64,000 bases of DNA from Scytonema millei VB511283 (GTDB lineage Bacteria; Cyanobacteriota; Cyanobacteriia; Cyanobacteriales; Chroococcidiopsidaceae), in contig NZ_JTJC03000017.1 of the NCBI RefSeq assembly GCF_000817735.3, positions 186,001 to 250,000 on the forward strand. Reading direction: 5' to 3'. Position 1 is the first letter of the stretch. Every line of letters begins with the position of its first letter. The position numbers and the translations under genes are program-made. The notes below the pieces were generated by a model. It saw only the letters and a list, made by a program, of their open reading frames with translations. It did no database searches and was not told the DNA's origin. This document shows positions 43,581-52,216 of this stretch, in pieces.

Positions 43581-44801
43581 ATGAAAAATTACTTTTATCC
43601 TCCTTTACCTAATACTTGTTTGATTAACTTTGCTCAAGTTATTGCTCCAGTTGTTATCCCCTATTTTTTTAAATTTGAACTACGTATCGATCGCGAATCC
43701 ATCGAAACAATTCAGGCTTTAAACGAGCGCAGAATACTTTTATTACCAAATCATCCCACATTTCAAGATCCAATTGCCATCTTTGCCCTTTCTGGTCAGT
43801 TAAACCAAAAGTTTTACTACTTGTCAGCATATGAATTATTTCAAGGATTTATGACTGGAATTTTTCAACAATTAGGAGTCTATTCTATTCGACGTGGTTT
43901 AGTCGATCGACCCAGTATTGCCCAAACAATAGAAATATTAACTCAACCGAGTTGCCGTTTAGTCATATTTCCAGAAGGAGGATGCTCTTTTCAAAACGAT
44001 ACGGTCATGCCTTTCCGCGCTGGCGCTGTTCAAATTGCTTTTCAGGCTATGAGTAAGCTAGCTAAGCAAGGAGAAATACCCGATCTATATGCTTTGCCAG
44101 TTAGTATTAAATACCGCTATACACAAGATATGCAGAGAGTTATTCATCAAACTCTCAACCGTTTAGAACAAGCATTAAATATAAAATCGTGTCTAAAAGA
44201 TTACGATCGCCTGCAAGCGATCGCACAACATGTCTTAGTCCGCATGGAACGAGAATATGATACTTATTCACCTACTAAAGACGAACTAACCTGGAACGAT
44301 CGTATTTCTCTGCTACGGATGCATATTTTAGAATCCTGCGAACAACAGCTAGGAATTTCTTCTAATCCTAAAGAACCAGTGCGAGAACGAACCTATAGAG
44401 TTGAATATGTACTCAAAACTCAAGTAGATACACTAGAGTCAGAAACAACAGCAGAAACCGAAACTGTAACAGGCGATCGCGCTAATAAATACAGCTTAAT
44501 TGAAAAGTCAATTAAGCGGTTGCTAAACTTTGATGCGATTTACGATGGTTACGTGGCTGAAAACCCAACACCAGAAAGATTTTTAGATACCCTCACCCGT
44601 CTAGAACGAGAAGTATTTGATATCGATAAACCCCCAGCTAAAGGATATCGCCACGCCAGAATTAAAATTGGAGAGCCAATAAATCTTAAAGACTTCTTTA
44701 CAGAATATCAACGCGATCGTGCTAACACTGTGGATGCTGTTACGCTCAAAGTTCAACAAACAGTACAGCAAAATCTTAATTTGTTAAATGGTAATTGGTA
44801 A
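43581..44801 (+). CDS. 1-acyl-sn-glycerol-3-phosphate acyltransferase (PlsC-like)
   Basis: A 406-residue acyltransferase of the LPLAT family. The catalytic motif is LLLPNHPTFQDPI (HxxxxD type) and the second motif is LVIFPEGGCSFQND (FPEG), with the expected spacing of about 75 residues. A C-terminal domain of roughly 200 helical residues is extra compared with minimal PlsC. It transfers acyl chains to glycerophosphate lipids or related acceptors at the membrane. No partner gene is close. Confidence 0.88.
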   Translation: MKNYFYPPLPNTCLINFAQVIAPVVIPYFFKFELRIDRESIETIQALNERRILLLPNHPTFQDPIAIFALSGQLNQKFYYLSAYELFQGFMTGIFQQLGVYSIRRGLVDRPSIAQTIEILTQPSCRLVIFPEGGCSFQNDTVMPFRAGAVQIAFQAMSKLAKQGEIPDLYALPVSIKYRYTQDMQRVIHQTLNRLEQALNIKSCLKDYDRLQAIAQHVLVRMEREYDTYSPTKDELTWNDRISLLRMHILESCEQQLGISSNPKEPVRERTYRVEYVLKTQVDTLESETTAETETVTGDRANKYSLIEKSIKRLLNFDAIYDGYVAENPTPERFLDTLTRLEREVFDIDKPPAKGYRHARIKIGEPINLKDFFTEYQRDRANTVDAVTLKVQQTVQQNLNLLNGNW

Positions 44802-45426
44802 ATGGTAGTTGGTAGTTAGTAGTTGGCGATAGATGTATATCGTCGAGTTTTTTGGCTCGTTCAGTATAGTTATAGCTAGTGACTTAAAATCTAGTATGGT
44901 ATCAATGTTAGCAAGGATGACATTCGCTAGTTGAGCGTGATAAGATTTACACATAAGTTAAATATTCATTACGATGCGAGGAAACAGAAAATACTCTATA
45001 CTCCGGTGACAAGATCGAACTGAACAGACGGTAAGTGACAGCGCCTAGAAGAAGCGTATTTCTGTAATTTTGCTTGTATGAAATTATTTGGTTAGATTGT
45101 ATGCAGCCGTGAGCTGTGACAGAGTAACTATTATTACTTAGTGCAAAAAATACCTTACATCAACTGAATTAAGGGTATCTACTGAAAAAGAACTATCTCT
45201 TCATGCGAGCGATCGCTTTGGCATGGAGATTTTCCAAATATATAGCCATTTGTGCTGAATTCAGGCAGATCTCGCGATCGTGCTAGACGGTTGATGGTTA
45301 GCTGTTGGCTATCTTCACAACTGACTATCTTCACAGCAGCGGGAGTTGCGTACATCACAAATAACATTGCTATAACTAAGTGCGATCGCAACTATATCAA
45401 CCATATATCTTATTTAGAACAGCAGT
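44802..45426. other. long spacer before the glycan locus
   Basis: About 625 bases. The first 30 are TTGGTAG heptamers; the rest has mixed AT-rich sequence without a supported gene, tRNA or known RNA. No JUMPStart/ops-like GGCGGTAGC was seen. A promoter for the glycan operon probably lies in the last 200 bases, but no convincing boxes stand out. Confidence 0.5.
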
Positions 45427-45885
45427 ATGATCCGAGAAATTAAGTACGAAAATATATTAATAGCCATGATTGTTTCTCATAAATTTCAAGCGCCTGGAAT
45501 TCATTTTTTTACTCCGGGCGATTTTTCACAACAATTAGCTTATATGCGTCATCCTACTGGAAAAATTATTCCGCCTCACGTCCACAATCCAGTCAAACGC
45601 GAAGTGCAGTATACCCAAGAAGTTCTTTTAATCAAAAAAGGTAGACTGCGGGTAGATTTTTATAATGAATCTCAGCAATATTTAGAAAGCTATATTCTCG
45701 AAACTGGCGACGTGATTCTTTTAATTGCAGGAGGACATGGCTTTGAAGTATTAGAAGAAATTGAAATGTTTGAAGTCAAGCAAGGACCCTACGTTGGCGA
45801 TTTAGATAAAACTCGATTTGTGGGAATTCAAGCAGAACAAGCTCAGCTAGCCGACGATCGCTTACTCCTTGTCAACAACCAGTAA
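45427..45885 (+). CDS. cupin-fold protein of the glycan locus
   Basis: A 152-residue single-domain cupin. Metal-site-like residues are in IPPHVHNPVKREVQYTQE and the later LLIAGGHGFEV. The fold resembles sugar ketoisomerases and other polysaccharide-locus cupins, but a catalytic role is not proved. It is the first gene of the locus, 17-35 bases before the perosamine-synthase-like aminotransferase. ATG 45427 has no strong ribosome site; ATG 45466 is an alternative. Confidence 0.78.
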   Translation: MIREIKYENILIAMIVSHKFQAPGIHFFTPGDFSQQLAYMRHPTGKIIPPHVHNPVKREVQYTQEVLLIKKGRLRVDFYNESQQYLESYILETGDVILLIAGGHGFEVLEEIEMFEVKQGPYVGDLDKTRFVGIQAEQAQLADDRLLLVNNQ

Positions 45886-45920
45886 CAAATATCAAATATC
45901 AAATGACAAATGACAAACAT

Positions 45921-47045
45921 ATGCTTGATTATATTCCTGTCAACGAACCACTGTTAGATGGCAATGAAAAAAAGTATTTAAATCAATGTATTGATACTGG
46001 TTGGATTTCCTCTGAAGGACCATTTATTAAACAATTTGAAGAACAGTTTGCGGCAAGAGTAGGGCGTAAATATGGCATTGCTGTTAGTAATGGCTCCGTA
46101 GCTTTAGACGCTGCTGTATTAGCACTAGGTATTGGTGCGGGTGATGAAGTCATTCTACCTACTTTCACAATTATTTCCTGCGCGGCAGCAATTGTTCGTG
46201 CTGGTGCTATACCCGTTGTTGTCGATTGCGATCCTCATACCTGGAATATGGATGTGAGACAGATTGAGGCTAATATCACACCCAAAACCAAAGCAATCAT
46301 GGTAGTTCATATTTATGGATTACCTGTAGATATGGAGCCAATACTTGCTTTAGCAGCAAAGTATGGGTTGCAAATTATAGAAGATGCAGCTGAGATGCAC
46401 GGACAAACTTATAAAAATCGTCCCTGCGGTAGTTTTGGTAATATTAGTACCGTTAGCTTTTATCCGAACAAACATATTACTACAGGCGAAGGTGGGATGA
46501 TTCTCACCGATGACGATCGCCTAGCTGAACGTTGTTGTTCTCTGCGAAATTTATGTTTTCAACCCCAGCAGCGTTTCATTCATGAAGAACTCGGCTGGAA
46601 CCTGCGGATGAGTAATATTCAAGCTGCTTTAGGTGTAGCGCAACTCGAAAGATTGGACGAATTCATTACTCGTAAACGCCGGATGGGACAACGTTACACC
46701 GAGCTATTGTCAGATATACCTGGCTTACAATTGCCAATTCCACAGACTGACTACGCCGATAATATTTACTGGGTCTATGCATTAGTCCTAAAAGATGAAA
46801 TTCCATTTGATGCTAAAGAGGCAATGAGGCGCTTGCATCATCATCAAGTTGGTAGCCGTCCCTTCTTTTGGTCTATGCACGAACAACCTGTTCTCCACAA
46901 AATGGGATTGTTTACTAACGAGTCTTGTCCAGTAGCAGAAAATATCGCTCGTCGCGGTTTCTACATTCCCAGTGGTATAGCTTTAACTGACGAACAGATG
47001 GAACGAGTCGTCGAAGTCGTCAAAGAAATTTTGCGATCGCCATAA
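45921..47045 (+). CDS. DegT/DnrJ/EryC1/StrS aminotransferase, GDP-perosamine synthase-like
   Basis: A 374-residue PLP enzyme that aminates a nucleotide-linked keto sugar. The opening YIPVNEPLLDGNEKKYLNQC and GWISSEGPFIKQFEE match the perosamine synthase group. PLP contacts are in AVSNGSVALDAAV and IIEDAAEMHG, and the PLP lysine is in SFYPNKHITTGEGG. I start at ATG 45921 (MLDYIPVNEP). ATG 45903 is in a CAAATGA heptamer run and adds only MTNDKH. Confidence 0.92.
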   Translation: MLDYIPVNEPLLDGNEKKYLNQCIDTGWISSEGPFIKQFEEQFAARVGRKYGIAVSNGSVALDAAVLALGIGAGDEVILPTFTIISCAAAIVRAGAIPVVVDCDPHTWNMDVRQIEANITPKTKAIMVVHIYGLPVDMEPILALAAKYGLQIIEDAAEMHGQTYKNRPCGSFGNISTVSFYPNKHITTGEGGMILTDDDRLAERCCSLRNLCFQPQQRFIHEELGWNLRMSNIQAALGVAQLERLDEFITRKRRMGQRYTELLSDIPGLQLPIPQTDYADNIYWVYALVLKDEIPFDAKEAMRRLHHHQVGSRPFFWSMHEQPVLHKMGLFTNESCPVAENIARRGFYIPSGIALTDEQMERVVEVVKEILRSP

Positions 47046-47070
47046 TTTTTTACCAAATTAGTTAAATAGT

Positions 47071-47090
47071 AGGGTGGGCAATGTCCACCC
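47071..47090. repeat. GGTGGGC palindrome
   Basis: AGGGTGGGCA and TGTCCACCCT pair, similar to the leuS terminator palindrome but without a T-tract. It lies between the aminotransferase and glycosyltransferase genes. Confidence 0.6.
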
Positions 47091-47137
47091 TATATTTGAT
47101 TTTCACTTACAGCATTTCTTGCGCTATAGGAGATTCA

Positions 47138-48367
47138 ATGAGGGTTGGGATTTTTTTATCAAATTTTACTCCCCAAATTGGGGGAGGCTTTACGTTTGAA
47201 AACGAAGTATTTCGAGCGATCGCTGAATTTGGTGGGGCAAGCGGTCATACTTTTATCGTCTATAGCTGGGACAAAAAATTATCTCAAGCACCTTCGTTGG
47301 GGCAACATATTGAATATAGATCGCTGCATCACAGTATCAGAAATTTATTGTTGTCTCAGCCATTAAAAATTGCCAAAGAGCTATTGAAAAGACTACGACA
47401 ATCAAAAAACCTACTCAAACTTAACAGCGTATTCAAAGACGTAATTTTAGTTGCGATCTTGGGTAATGAAATCGATCTAGTCTGGTATTTAGAACCGAGT
47501 ACTCGCACAGTTGAAATTCCTTACATTACTACACTTTGGGATCTACAGCATCGGGTACAGCCGTGCTTTCCAGAACTCAGCACCCAAGGACAATGGGACG
47601 AGCGAGAACAGTTTTACGCAAAAGTACTGAGGTGTGCTTCCATTGTCGTGACTGGTACAGAGGCAGGTAGAGCCGAAGTCGAAAGATTTTATCAAGTACC
47701 AGCTGACCGAATTAAGATCTTGCCTTTTCCCACGCCTGAATGGGCGTTGAATGCTCCATATAACAGCGATCGCTACATCCTAGAGAAGTACAATATACCG
47801 GAAAATTACCTATTTTATCCCGCACAGTTTTGGGCGCACAAAAATCATGTCGCTTTATTAATGGCGGTTAAATGGCTGCGATCGCAATTCAATTTAATTT
47901 TACCCGTAGTATTTGTTGGCTCGGAAAAGGGAAACAAGCACTATATTCAGCAAGTTGTTGCCGATCTCGACTTATCTAGCCAAGTTCACTTTCTAGGGTT
48001 TGTACCGCAAGCCGATATAGTTCCCCTGTATCGCCATGCATTTGCTCTAGCTTTTATGTCTTTTTGCGGACCTGATAACATACCTCCTTTGGAAGCATTT
48101 GCTTTAGGTTGTCCGGTTGTTGCTGCCAACGTGTCAGGCGCTCCAGAGCAGTTGGGAGATGCCGCTTTACTAGTTGACCAGCGAGACGAACGGCAGGTTG
48201 CTTTGGCGATTAAGTCACTTTACGATGACCCAATTTTGCGGCAAACATTGGTACAACGAGGATTAGCACGAGCGGCAAAATGGACGGGACAAGATTACGT
48301 CAAGGCTGCATTTGAAATGATTACTGAATTTGAATCGCTGCGGCGTTGTTGGAGTCAATACGGTTGA
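47138..48367 (+). CDS. glycosyltransferase family 4 protein
   Basis: A 409-residue GT-B enzyme. The N-terminal half starts MRVGIFLSNFTPQIGGGFTFENEV. The C-terminal nucleotide-sugar domain has YLFYPAQFWAHKNHVALL, HFLGFVPQADIVPLYRHAFA and the EX7E-like PPLEAFALGCPVVAANVSGAPEQ. It transfers a sugar in the assembly of the exported glycan. ATG 47138 is preceded by AGGAG with six bases of spacing; the longer reading from 47081 contains the palindrome and is rejected. Confidence 0.9.
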   Translation: MRVGIFLSNFTPQIGGGFTFENEVFRAIAEFGGASGHTFIVYSWDKKLSQAPSLGQHIEYRSLHHSIRNLLLSQPLKIAKELLKRLRQSKNLLKLNSVFKDVILVAILGNEIDLVWYLEPSTRTVEIPYITTLWDLQHRVQPCFPELSTQGQWDEREQFYAKVLRCASIVVTGTEAGRAEVERFYQVPADRIKILPFPTPEWALNAPYNSDRYILEKYNIPENYLFYPAQFWAHKNHVALLMAVKWLRSQFNLILPVVFVGSEKGNKHYIQQVVADLDLSSQVHFLGFVPQADIVPLYRHAFALAFMSFCGPDNIPPLEAFALGCPVVAANVSGAPEQLGDAALLVDQRDERQVALAIKSLYDDPILRQTLVQRGLARAAKWTGQDYVKAAFEMITEFESLRRCWSQYG

Positions 48368-48390
48368 GTTAAAAGCGCTCGATCCTCAAA

Positions 48391-48431
48391 GATCCCCCCA
48401 GCCCCCCTTAACAAGGGGGGTTGGGGGGATC
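48391..48431. repeat. 41-bp CCCCCC..GGGGGG palindrome
   Basis: GATC-bordered near-perfect inverted repeat (arms of about 19 bases, three-base loop), 23 bases after the glycosyltransferase stop. Same family as 4909 and 59505. Confidence 0.9.
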
Positions 48432-48528
48432 TTCTTATCTGAACCGTATTGCTGTTGGAGTAGGTAAAACCTTACGATCGCCAAAGCAGGTAGGAGGCAC
48501 GCAGAAAAGTTATTCTTCACTTACGTAT

Positions 48529-48562
48529 GTAGGGGCGTGCAAGAGTTGTTGTATGCCCCTAC
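48529..48562. repeat. GTAGGGGCG..GCCCCTAC hairpin
   Basis: Shares its ends with the palindrome at the centre of the 90-bp element, but lacks the rest of that element. ACGTAT occurs on both sides. Confidence 0.65.
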
Positions 48563-48719
48563 GTATATATAAGCTCATCCTGTGGATCTACTGATGGTCA
48601 TTGCGATCGCTCCGTAAACCAAAAGTTAATTCAGTGAAACCACGCATGGGGATACGGAAAAAGGCGGCTAAACTTCGTTTGAAGTTGAGTTAGTTCAGGC
48701 TAACTTTTAACTTCTTCTA

Positions 48720-48800
48720 GATAGACAACTTATCTGAAAAATTAGGCTCATTTCATCAGTAAATTTTGCCTCAAAGGTGTGTGAGGAGTTACTAACTCAA
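48720..48800 (-). ncRNA. possible Yfr1-like small RNA (core motif only)
   Basis: On the reverse strand, positions 48788-48778 read ACTCCTCACAC, the invariant single-stranded core of the cyanobacterial sRNA Yfr1. Downstream a weak stem (AGGC...GCCT) is followed by TTTTT, as a terminator might be. However, the strong 5' hairpin that normally precedes the motif is not evident. Chance occurrence of an 11-mer in this window is only a few percent, so the match is worth noting; the boundaries are guesses. Confidence 0.25.
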
Positions 48801-48866
48801 GGTAATTCCTGCGGATACGTCTGTCTTGAAGTTGGTAAATTTCTCTAAGTCACTGAGCTACTTGTA

Positions 48867-50465
48867 ATGTGTATTGTTAAAGCTGCTACAACCACTATTC
48901 TCTTGGCAACTCTTGCTTGTTGCGAGTTGAGCTACAAAGCCAATGCCAATCCTGTGCCGATCGCCCAAAAACAATTAGGCGATCGCGCTATGGCACTGAA
49001 GCAAAATAGTGCAACTGCATTAGAACAGGTGTTGCAAAGTCGAAAGTTTAAAGCCTCCGATTTAGCGCAAGTATCGACTTTAAATGATATTCAGGGTAGC
49101 TGGGCGCAGAGTTTTATTGCCGGATTAGTATCGCGGGGTATCGTTCAAGGTTTTCCCGATGGTAGTTTTCGCCCAGACGAGCCAGTAACTCGCGCTCAAT
49201 TTGCCGCAATTGTCACTAAAGCATTTCCACAACAATCTAACCGCAACGCGATCGCTTTCGCAGATGTACCGGAATATTACTGGGCGAAGGATGCAATTCA
49301 GACAGCTTATCAAACAGGCTTTCTGGCTGGATATCCCAACAACACTTTTTTACCAGAGCAAAACATTCCCCGCGTCCAAGTATTAGTAGCTCTAGCCAAC
49401 GGACTGAACTTGTCGGCAAAAACGGAATCTTCCACCCTGCTCGATACCTTGTATCAAGATGCAGCAGAAATTCCCGACTTTGCCCGTAGTCCAGTGGCAG
49501 CGGCAACAGCAAATCGCTTGGTCGTAAACTATCCCAATAAGGATGTACTGCATCCAAATCAAACGGCAACCCGTGCAGATGTCGCAGCATTTATCTACCA
49601 AGCTTTAGCGAACCAGGGTGAAATGCCGCAACTGAGAGCTGACGATCCAATAGCTGAATATGTCGTTGGTTTGCAGCCAGCAACTCCTCCAGCAGCATCC
49701 ACGCCAGAACCGCAGCCACTAACACCCGAGCAAGTGGCAAAACTGCGTCAACAGTATCGTATCGAAGTGACACCGTTAACAGCTCTGATTAGACCGTCAG
49801 TACCAGGTGGCGGATCGAGCGTTGGTTCGCCCACGGCATATGGTGCGGGTTGGGGTAGTGCCTTCTTCGGTACGAGTTTTCAAGGTAGAGCGCGCGATAC
49901 GAGCAAATCGGATGGAGCGGCTTCATTTGGATTTGGTTTAGGCGATGCAAGTAAAGCCGTTGGTCTAGAAATTGCGGCTACAGCTGTCGATTTATATGGA
50001 AACACTTTCGGGGATGGGACGATTAGTTTCAAACTGCATCGACTTCTGCCTGCGAACTTTGGAATTGCGGTTGGGGTAGAGAATGCAATTATTTGGGGCG
50101 AGACTGACGGTGGTAGCAGTCTTTACGGCGTAGTCAGTAAAGTTTTCAGTCTCACCGAGGATGCAGCAAAGCCTTTTAGTAAGATTACGACCTCAGTAGG
50201 TCTAGGTGGTGGTCGCTTCCGTTCGGAAGAGGACGTAGAAGACGGTAACGATACGGTTAATGTTTTTGGCAGCATGGGCTTGCAAGCGACTGAACAACTT
50301 TCCCTAATTGCAGACTGGACGGGTCAAGATCTGAACTTAGGTGTATCTGTCGTACCTTTCCGAAGTCTACCTCTAGTCATTACTCCATCTCTTGCCGATG
50401 TCACTGGCAATGCTGGTGATGGTGTCCGATTTGTTCTCGGTGTCGGTTATGTCGGTCGTTTCTAA
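48867..50465 (+). CDS. SLH-domain outer-membrane beta-barrel protein
   Basis: A 532-residue exported protein. After a signal peptide (about 1-27) come three S-layer homology repeats (GLVSRGIVQGFPDGSFRPDE; TAYQTGFLAGYPNNTFLPEQ; ATANRLVVNYPNKDVLHPNQ; roughly 75-250). A Pro-rich linker and a C-terminal region of alternating strands follow (FGFGLGDASKAVGLEIAATA), ending in GYVGRF with a terminal Phe typical of outer-membrane barrels. SLH repeats bind the peptidoglycan-linked polymer. It sits in the glycan locus with a small secreted protein directly downstream. Confidence 0.88.
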   Translation: MCIVKAATTTILLATLACCELSYKANANPVPIAQKQLGDRAMALKQNSATALEQVLQSRKFKASDLAQVSTLNDIQGSWAQSFIAGLVSRGIVQGFPDGSFRPDEPVTRAQFAAIVTKAFPQQSNRNAIAFADVPEYYWAKDAIQTAYQTGFLAGYPNNTFLPEQNIPRVQVLVALANGLNLSAKTESSTLLDTLYQDAAEIPDFARSPVAAATANRLVVNYPNKDVLHPNQTATRADVAAFIYQALANQGEMPQLRADDPIAEYVVGLQPATPPAASTPEPQPLTPEQVAKLRQQYRIEVTPLTALIRPSVPGGGSSVGSPTAYGAGWGSAFFGTSFQGRARDTSKSDGAASFGFGLGDASKAVGLEIAATAVDLYGNTFGDGTISFKLHRLLPANFGIAVGVENAIIWGETDGGSSLYGVVSKVFSLTEDAAKPFSKITTSVGLGGGRFRSEEDVEDGNDTVNVFGSMGLQATEQLSLIADWTGQDLNLGVSVVPFRSLPLVITPSLADVTGNAGDGVRFVLGVGYVGRF

Positions 50466-50489
50466 GTCGTGACGAAGGGAATCAAAATC

Positions 50490-51080
50490 ATGAATGTTCA
50501 ACGCCAGCTCTTTCTTAGTTTAGCTTTAGGATCATTTCTGCTAGTTAGTTCGTTACCCGCTCTGGCTCAGAAGTACAACCAATCAGATGTCACGGGCGCT
50601 ATTATAACTACCGGCGATATTGTTGGCGGTGCTTTTGTCCCAGGAACGAATGGCGGTTTTAATCCTGCTGCTCAAGTTGCGATCGATCGAGCTGCTGCTG
50701 CGCTTAACGGTTTACTAGCAAAAGGGGCGATCGCTGGTATTCCCCCAGAGACGCAGCAAGCACTAGCAAGCATACTGACTGAAACTGGAAATCCTACTTC
50801 AGCTGCCACTCAATTTCAAAACACTTTAGTTGCGGCAGGCGCAGATTCAAAATTAGCAGCAGGATTTGTTAAAAGTTTGCAAGGGCTAACTGCTGGGAAT
50901 GTAATTTCTCCTGGTAAATTAGTAGGGGCTATAGAAGCCTACAACGCTTTAGTTAATAGTGGGAATGGAAACTTTTTGCAAGTTGCTGCACCACAATTGC
51001 AAGCGGTAAAAGCAGCACTATTACAACTAGCAGAAGCTTTGACAAAAGCTAATTCTCCAAAAGCTAATGCTCGTCCCTAG
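50490..51080 (+). CDS. small exported protein of unknown function
   Basis: A 196-residue protein with a clear signal peptide (FLSLALGSFLLVSSLPALAQ). The mature part is Ala/Gly/Leu-rich and probably helical, without Cys or a catalytic motif. It follows the SLH protein by 24 bases, with GAAGGGA as a ribosome site before ATG 50490, so the two are probably co-expressed. ATG 50490 is preferred over the GTG at 50469. Function unknown; perhaps a periplasmic partner of the SLH barrel. Confidence 0.75.
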   Translation: MNVQRQLFLSLALGSFLLVSSLPALAQKYNQSDVTGAIITTGDIVGGAFVPGTNGGFNPAAQVAIDRAAAALNGLLAKGAIAGIPPETQQALASILTETGNPTSAATQFQNTLVAAGADSKLAAGFVKSLQGLTAGNVISPGKLVGAIEAYNALVNSGNGNFLQVAAPQLQAVKAALLQLAEALTKANSPKANARP

Positions 51081-51157
51081 TTTTTTAGAGGGTAACATTA
51101 CAGACTGCTTTCAAACAAGATGTTTTTCCATTGATATCTTGCACCAATAATTCCTGA

Positions 51158-51248
51158 TATCAATTCTCGATTGCGTGCGTGACACTTGTAGGGGCGCACA
51201 GCCGTGCGCCCCTACAGATCGTATATTTTACCCAATTGAGAACCGCTA
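51158..51248. mobile_element. 91-bp MITE-like element, copy 2
   Basis: Closely matches the copy at 15451 over its whole length, including the inverted ends and the central GTAGGGGCGCAC palindrome, and lies in the same orientation. Confidence 0.78.
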
Positions 51249-51366
51249 TGAAGCAAGCAAAATATCCATTTCAAAGAAGAACATCAAGTGTTCATGGGTA
51301 GGCTTCTAGCCTGCTTTTCATACAAGCTGACATTAGACATTTACTAAGTAATTACTCTGACTACTT

Positions 51367-52200
51367 GTGACAAACCACGGTCAATCTGAATTAATTATTG
51401 CAGCTGGTAGAACAGAACACCAGTACTGGAAAGATTTATGGCGCTACCGCGAATTGTTTTACTTCCTGGCTTGGCGAGACATTTTAGTGCGCTACAAGCA
51501 GACTGCAATCGGTATTGCGTGGGCATTAGTGCGCCCATTTTTAACCATGATTGTCTTTACAGTAGTATTCGGCAAACTAGCAAAACTACCTGCTGAGGGC
51601 GCACCATATCCAATTATGGTGTTTGTAGCTATGTTACCTTGGCAATTTTTTGCTAGCGCTCTTGCAGAATGTAGCAATAGTCTTATTTCTAATGCTAATT
51701 TGATTTCCAAGGTTTACTTTCCCCGTTTAATTGTGCCTGCTAGTGCAATTGTTGTCAGTTTTGTAGATTTCCTAGTTTCAGGCATGATTTTGTTAGGTCT
51801 GATGGCATGGTATAACTTTATTCCTTCCTGGCGAATTTTGACACTACCATTATTTATGGCGATCGCTTTTGTCGCTGCTATCGGTGGCGGATTGTGGCTA
51901 TCGGCGTTGAATGTTAAATACCGCGATTTTCGCTTTATTGTGCCGTTCATCGTCCAGTTTGGTTTGTATATTTCTCCGGTTGGATTTAGTAGCAGTATCG
52001 TACCCGAACGATGGCGCTTGGTTTATTCACTTAACCCAATGGTAGGTGTGATTGATGGTTTTCGTTGGGCAATTCTTGGTGGAGAGACTCAACTCTATTG
52101 GCAAGGATTTATGTTGTCTGTAGGATTAGTAACTTTACTATTTGCCAGTAGCATCTGGTATTTTCGCAAGGTAGAGCGATCGTTTGCAGACGTAATTTAA
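51367..52200 (+). CDS. polysaccharide ABC transporter permease (Wzm-type)
   Basis: A 277-residue inner-membrane permease of the ABC2 family with about six helices. The amphipathic start YWKDLWRYRELFYFLAWRDILVRYKQ leads into WALVRPFLTMIVFTVVFGKLAKLP; NVKYRDFRFIVPFIVQFGLYISPVGFSSSIVP and YSLNPMVGVIDGFRWAI are signatures. It moves lipid-linked glycan across the inner membrane with the ATPase encoded next. Start GTG 51367. A 16-base gap separates it from the Wzt-type gene. Confidence 0.93.
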   Translation: MTNHGQSELIIAAGRTEHQYWKDLWRYRELFYFLAWRDILVRYKQTAIGIAWALVRPFLTMIVFTVVFGKLAKLPAEGAPYPIMVFVAMLPWQFFASALAECSNSLISNANLISKVYFPRLIVPASAIVVSFVDFLVSGMILLGLMAWYNFIPSWRILTLPLFMAIAFVAAIGGGLWLSALNVKYRDFRFIVPFIVQFGLYISPVGFSSSIVPERWRLVYSLNPMVGVIDGFRWAILGGETQLYWQGFMLSVGLVTLLFASSIWYFRKVERSFADVI

Positions 52201-52216
52201 GTCAAAACTTTAAACC

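Larger units (their letters stand above)
48368..48866. other. spacer with palindromic repeats, before the SLH gene
   Basis: About 500 bases. It holds the C/G-tract palindrome (48391-48431), a GTAGGGGC..GCCCCTAC hairpin flanked by ACGTAT repeats (48529-48562), and on the reverse strand an exact copy of the Yfr1 core motif (48778-48788). No protein gene is supported here. Confidence 0.6.

Noticed and set aside
45252-45443. A 63-codon frame before the cupin gene.
   Set aside because: No ribosome site, ends by overlapping the cupin start in another frame, and no recognisable sequence.
49237-49590. Antisense frame of 117 codons inside the SLH gene.
   Set aside because: Codon-position shadow; the forward frame has three SLH repeats and a signal peptide.
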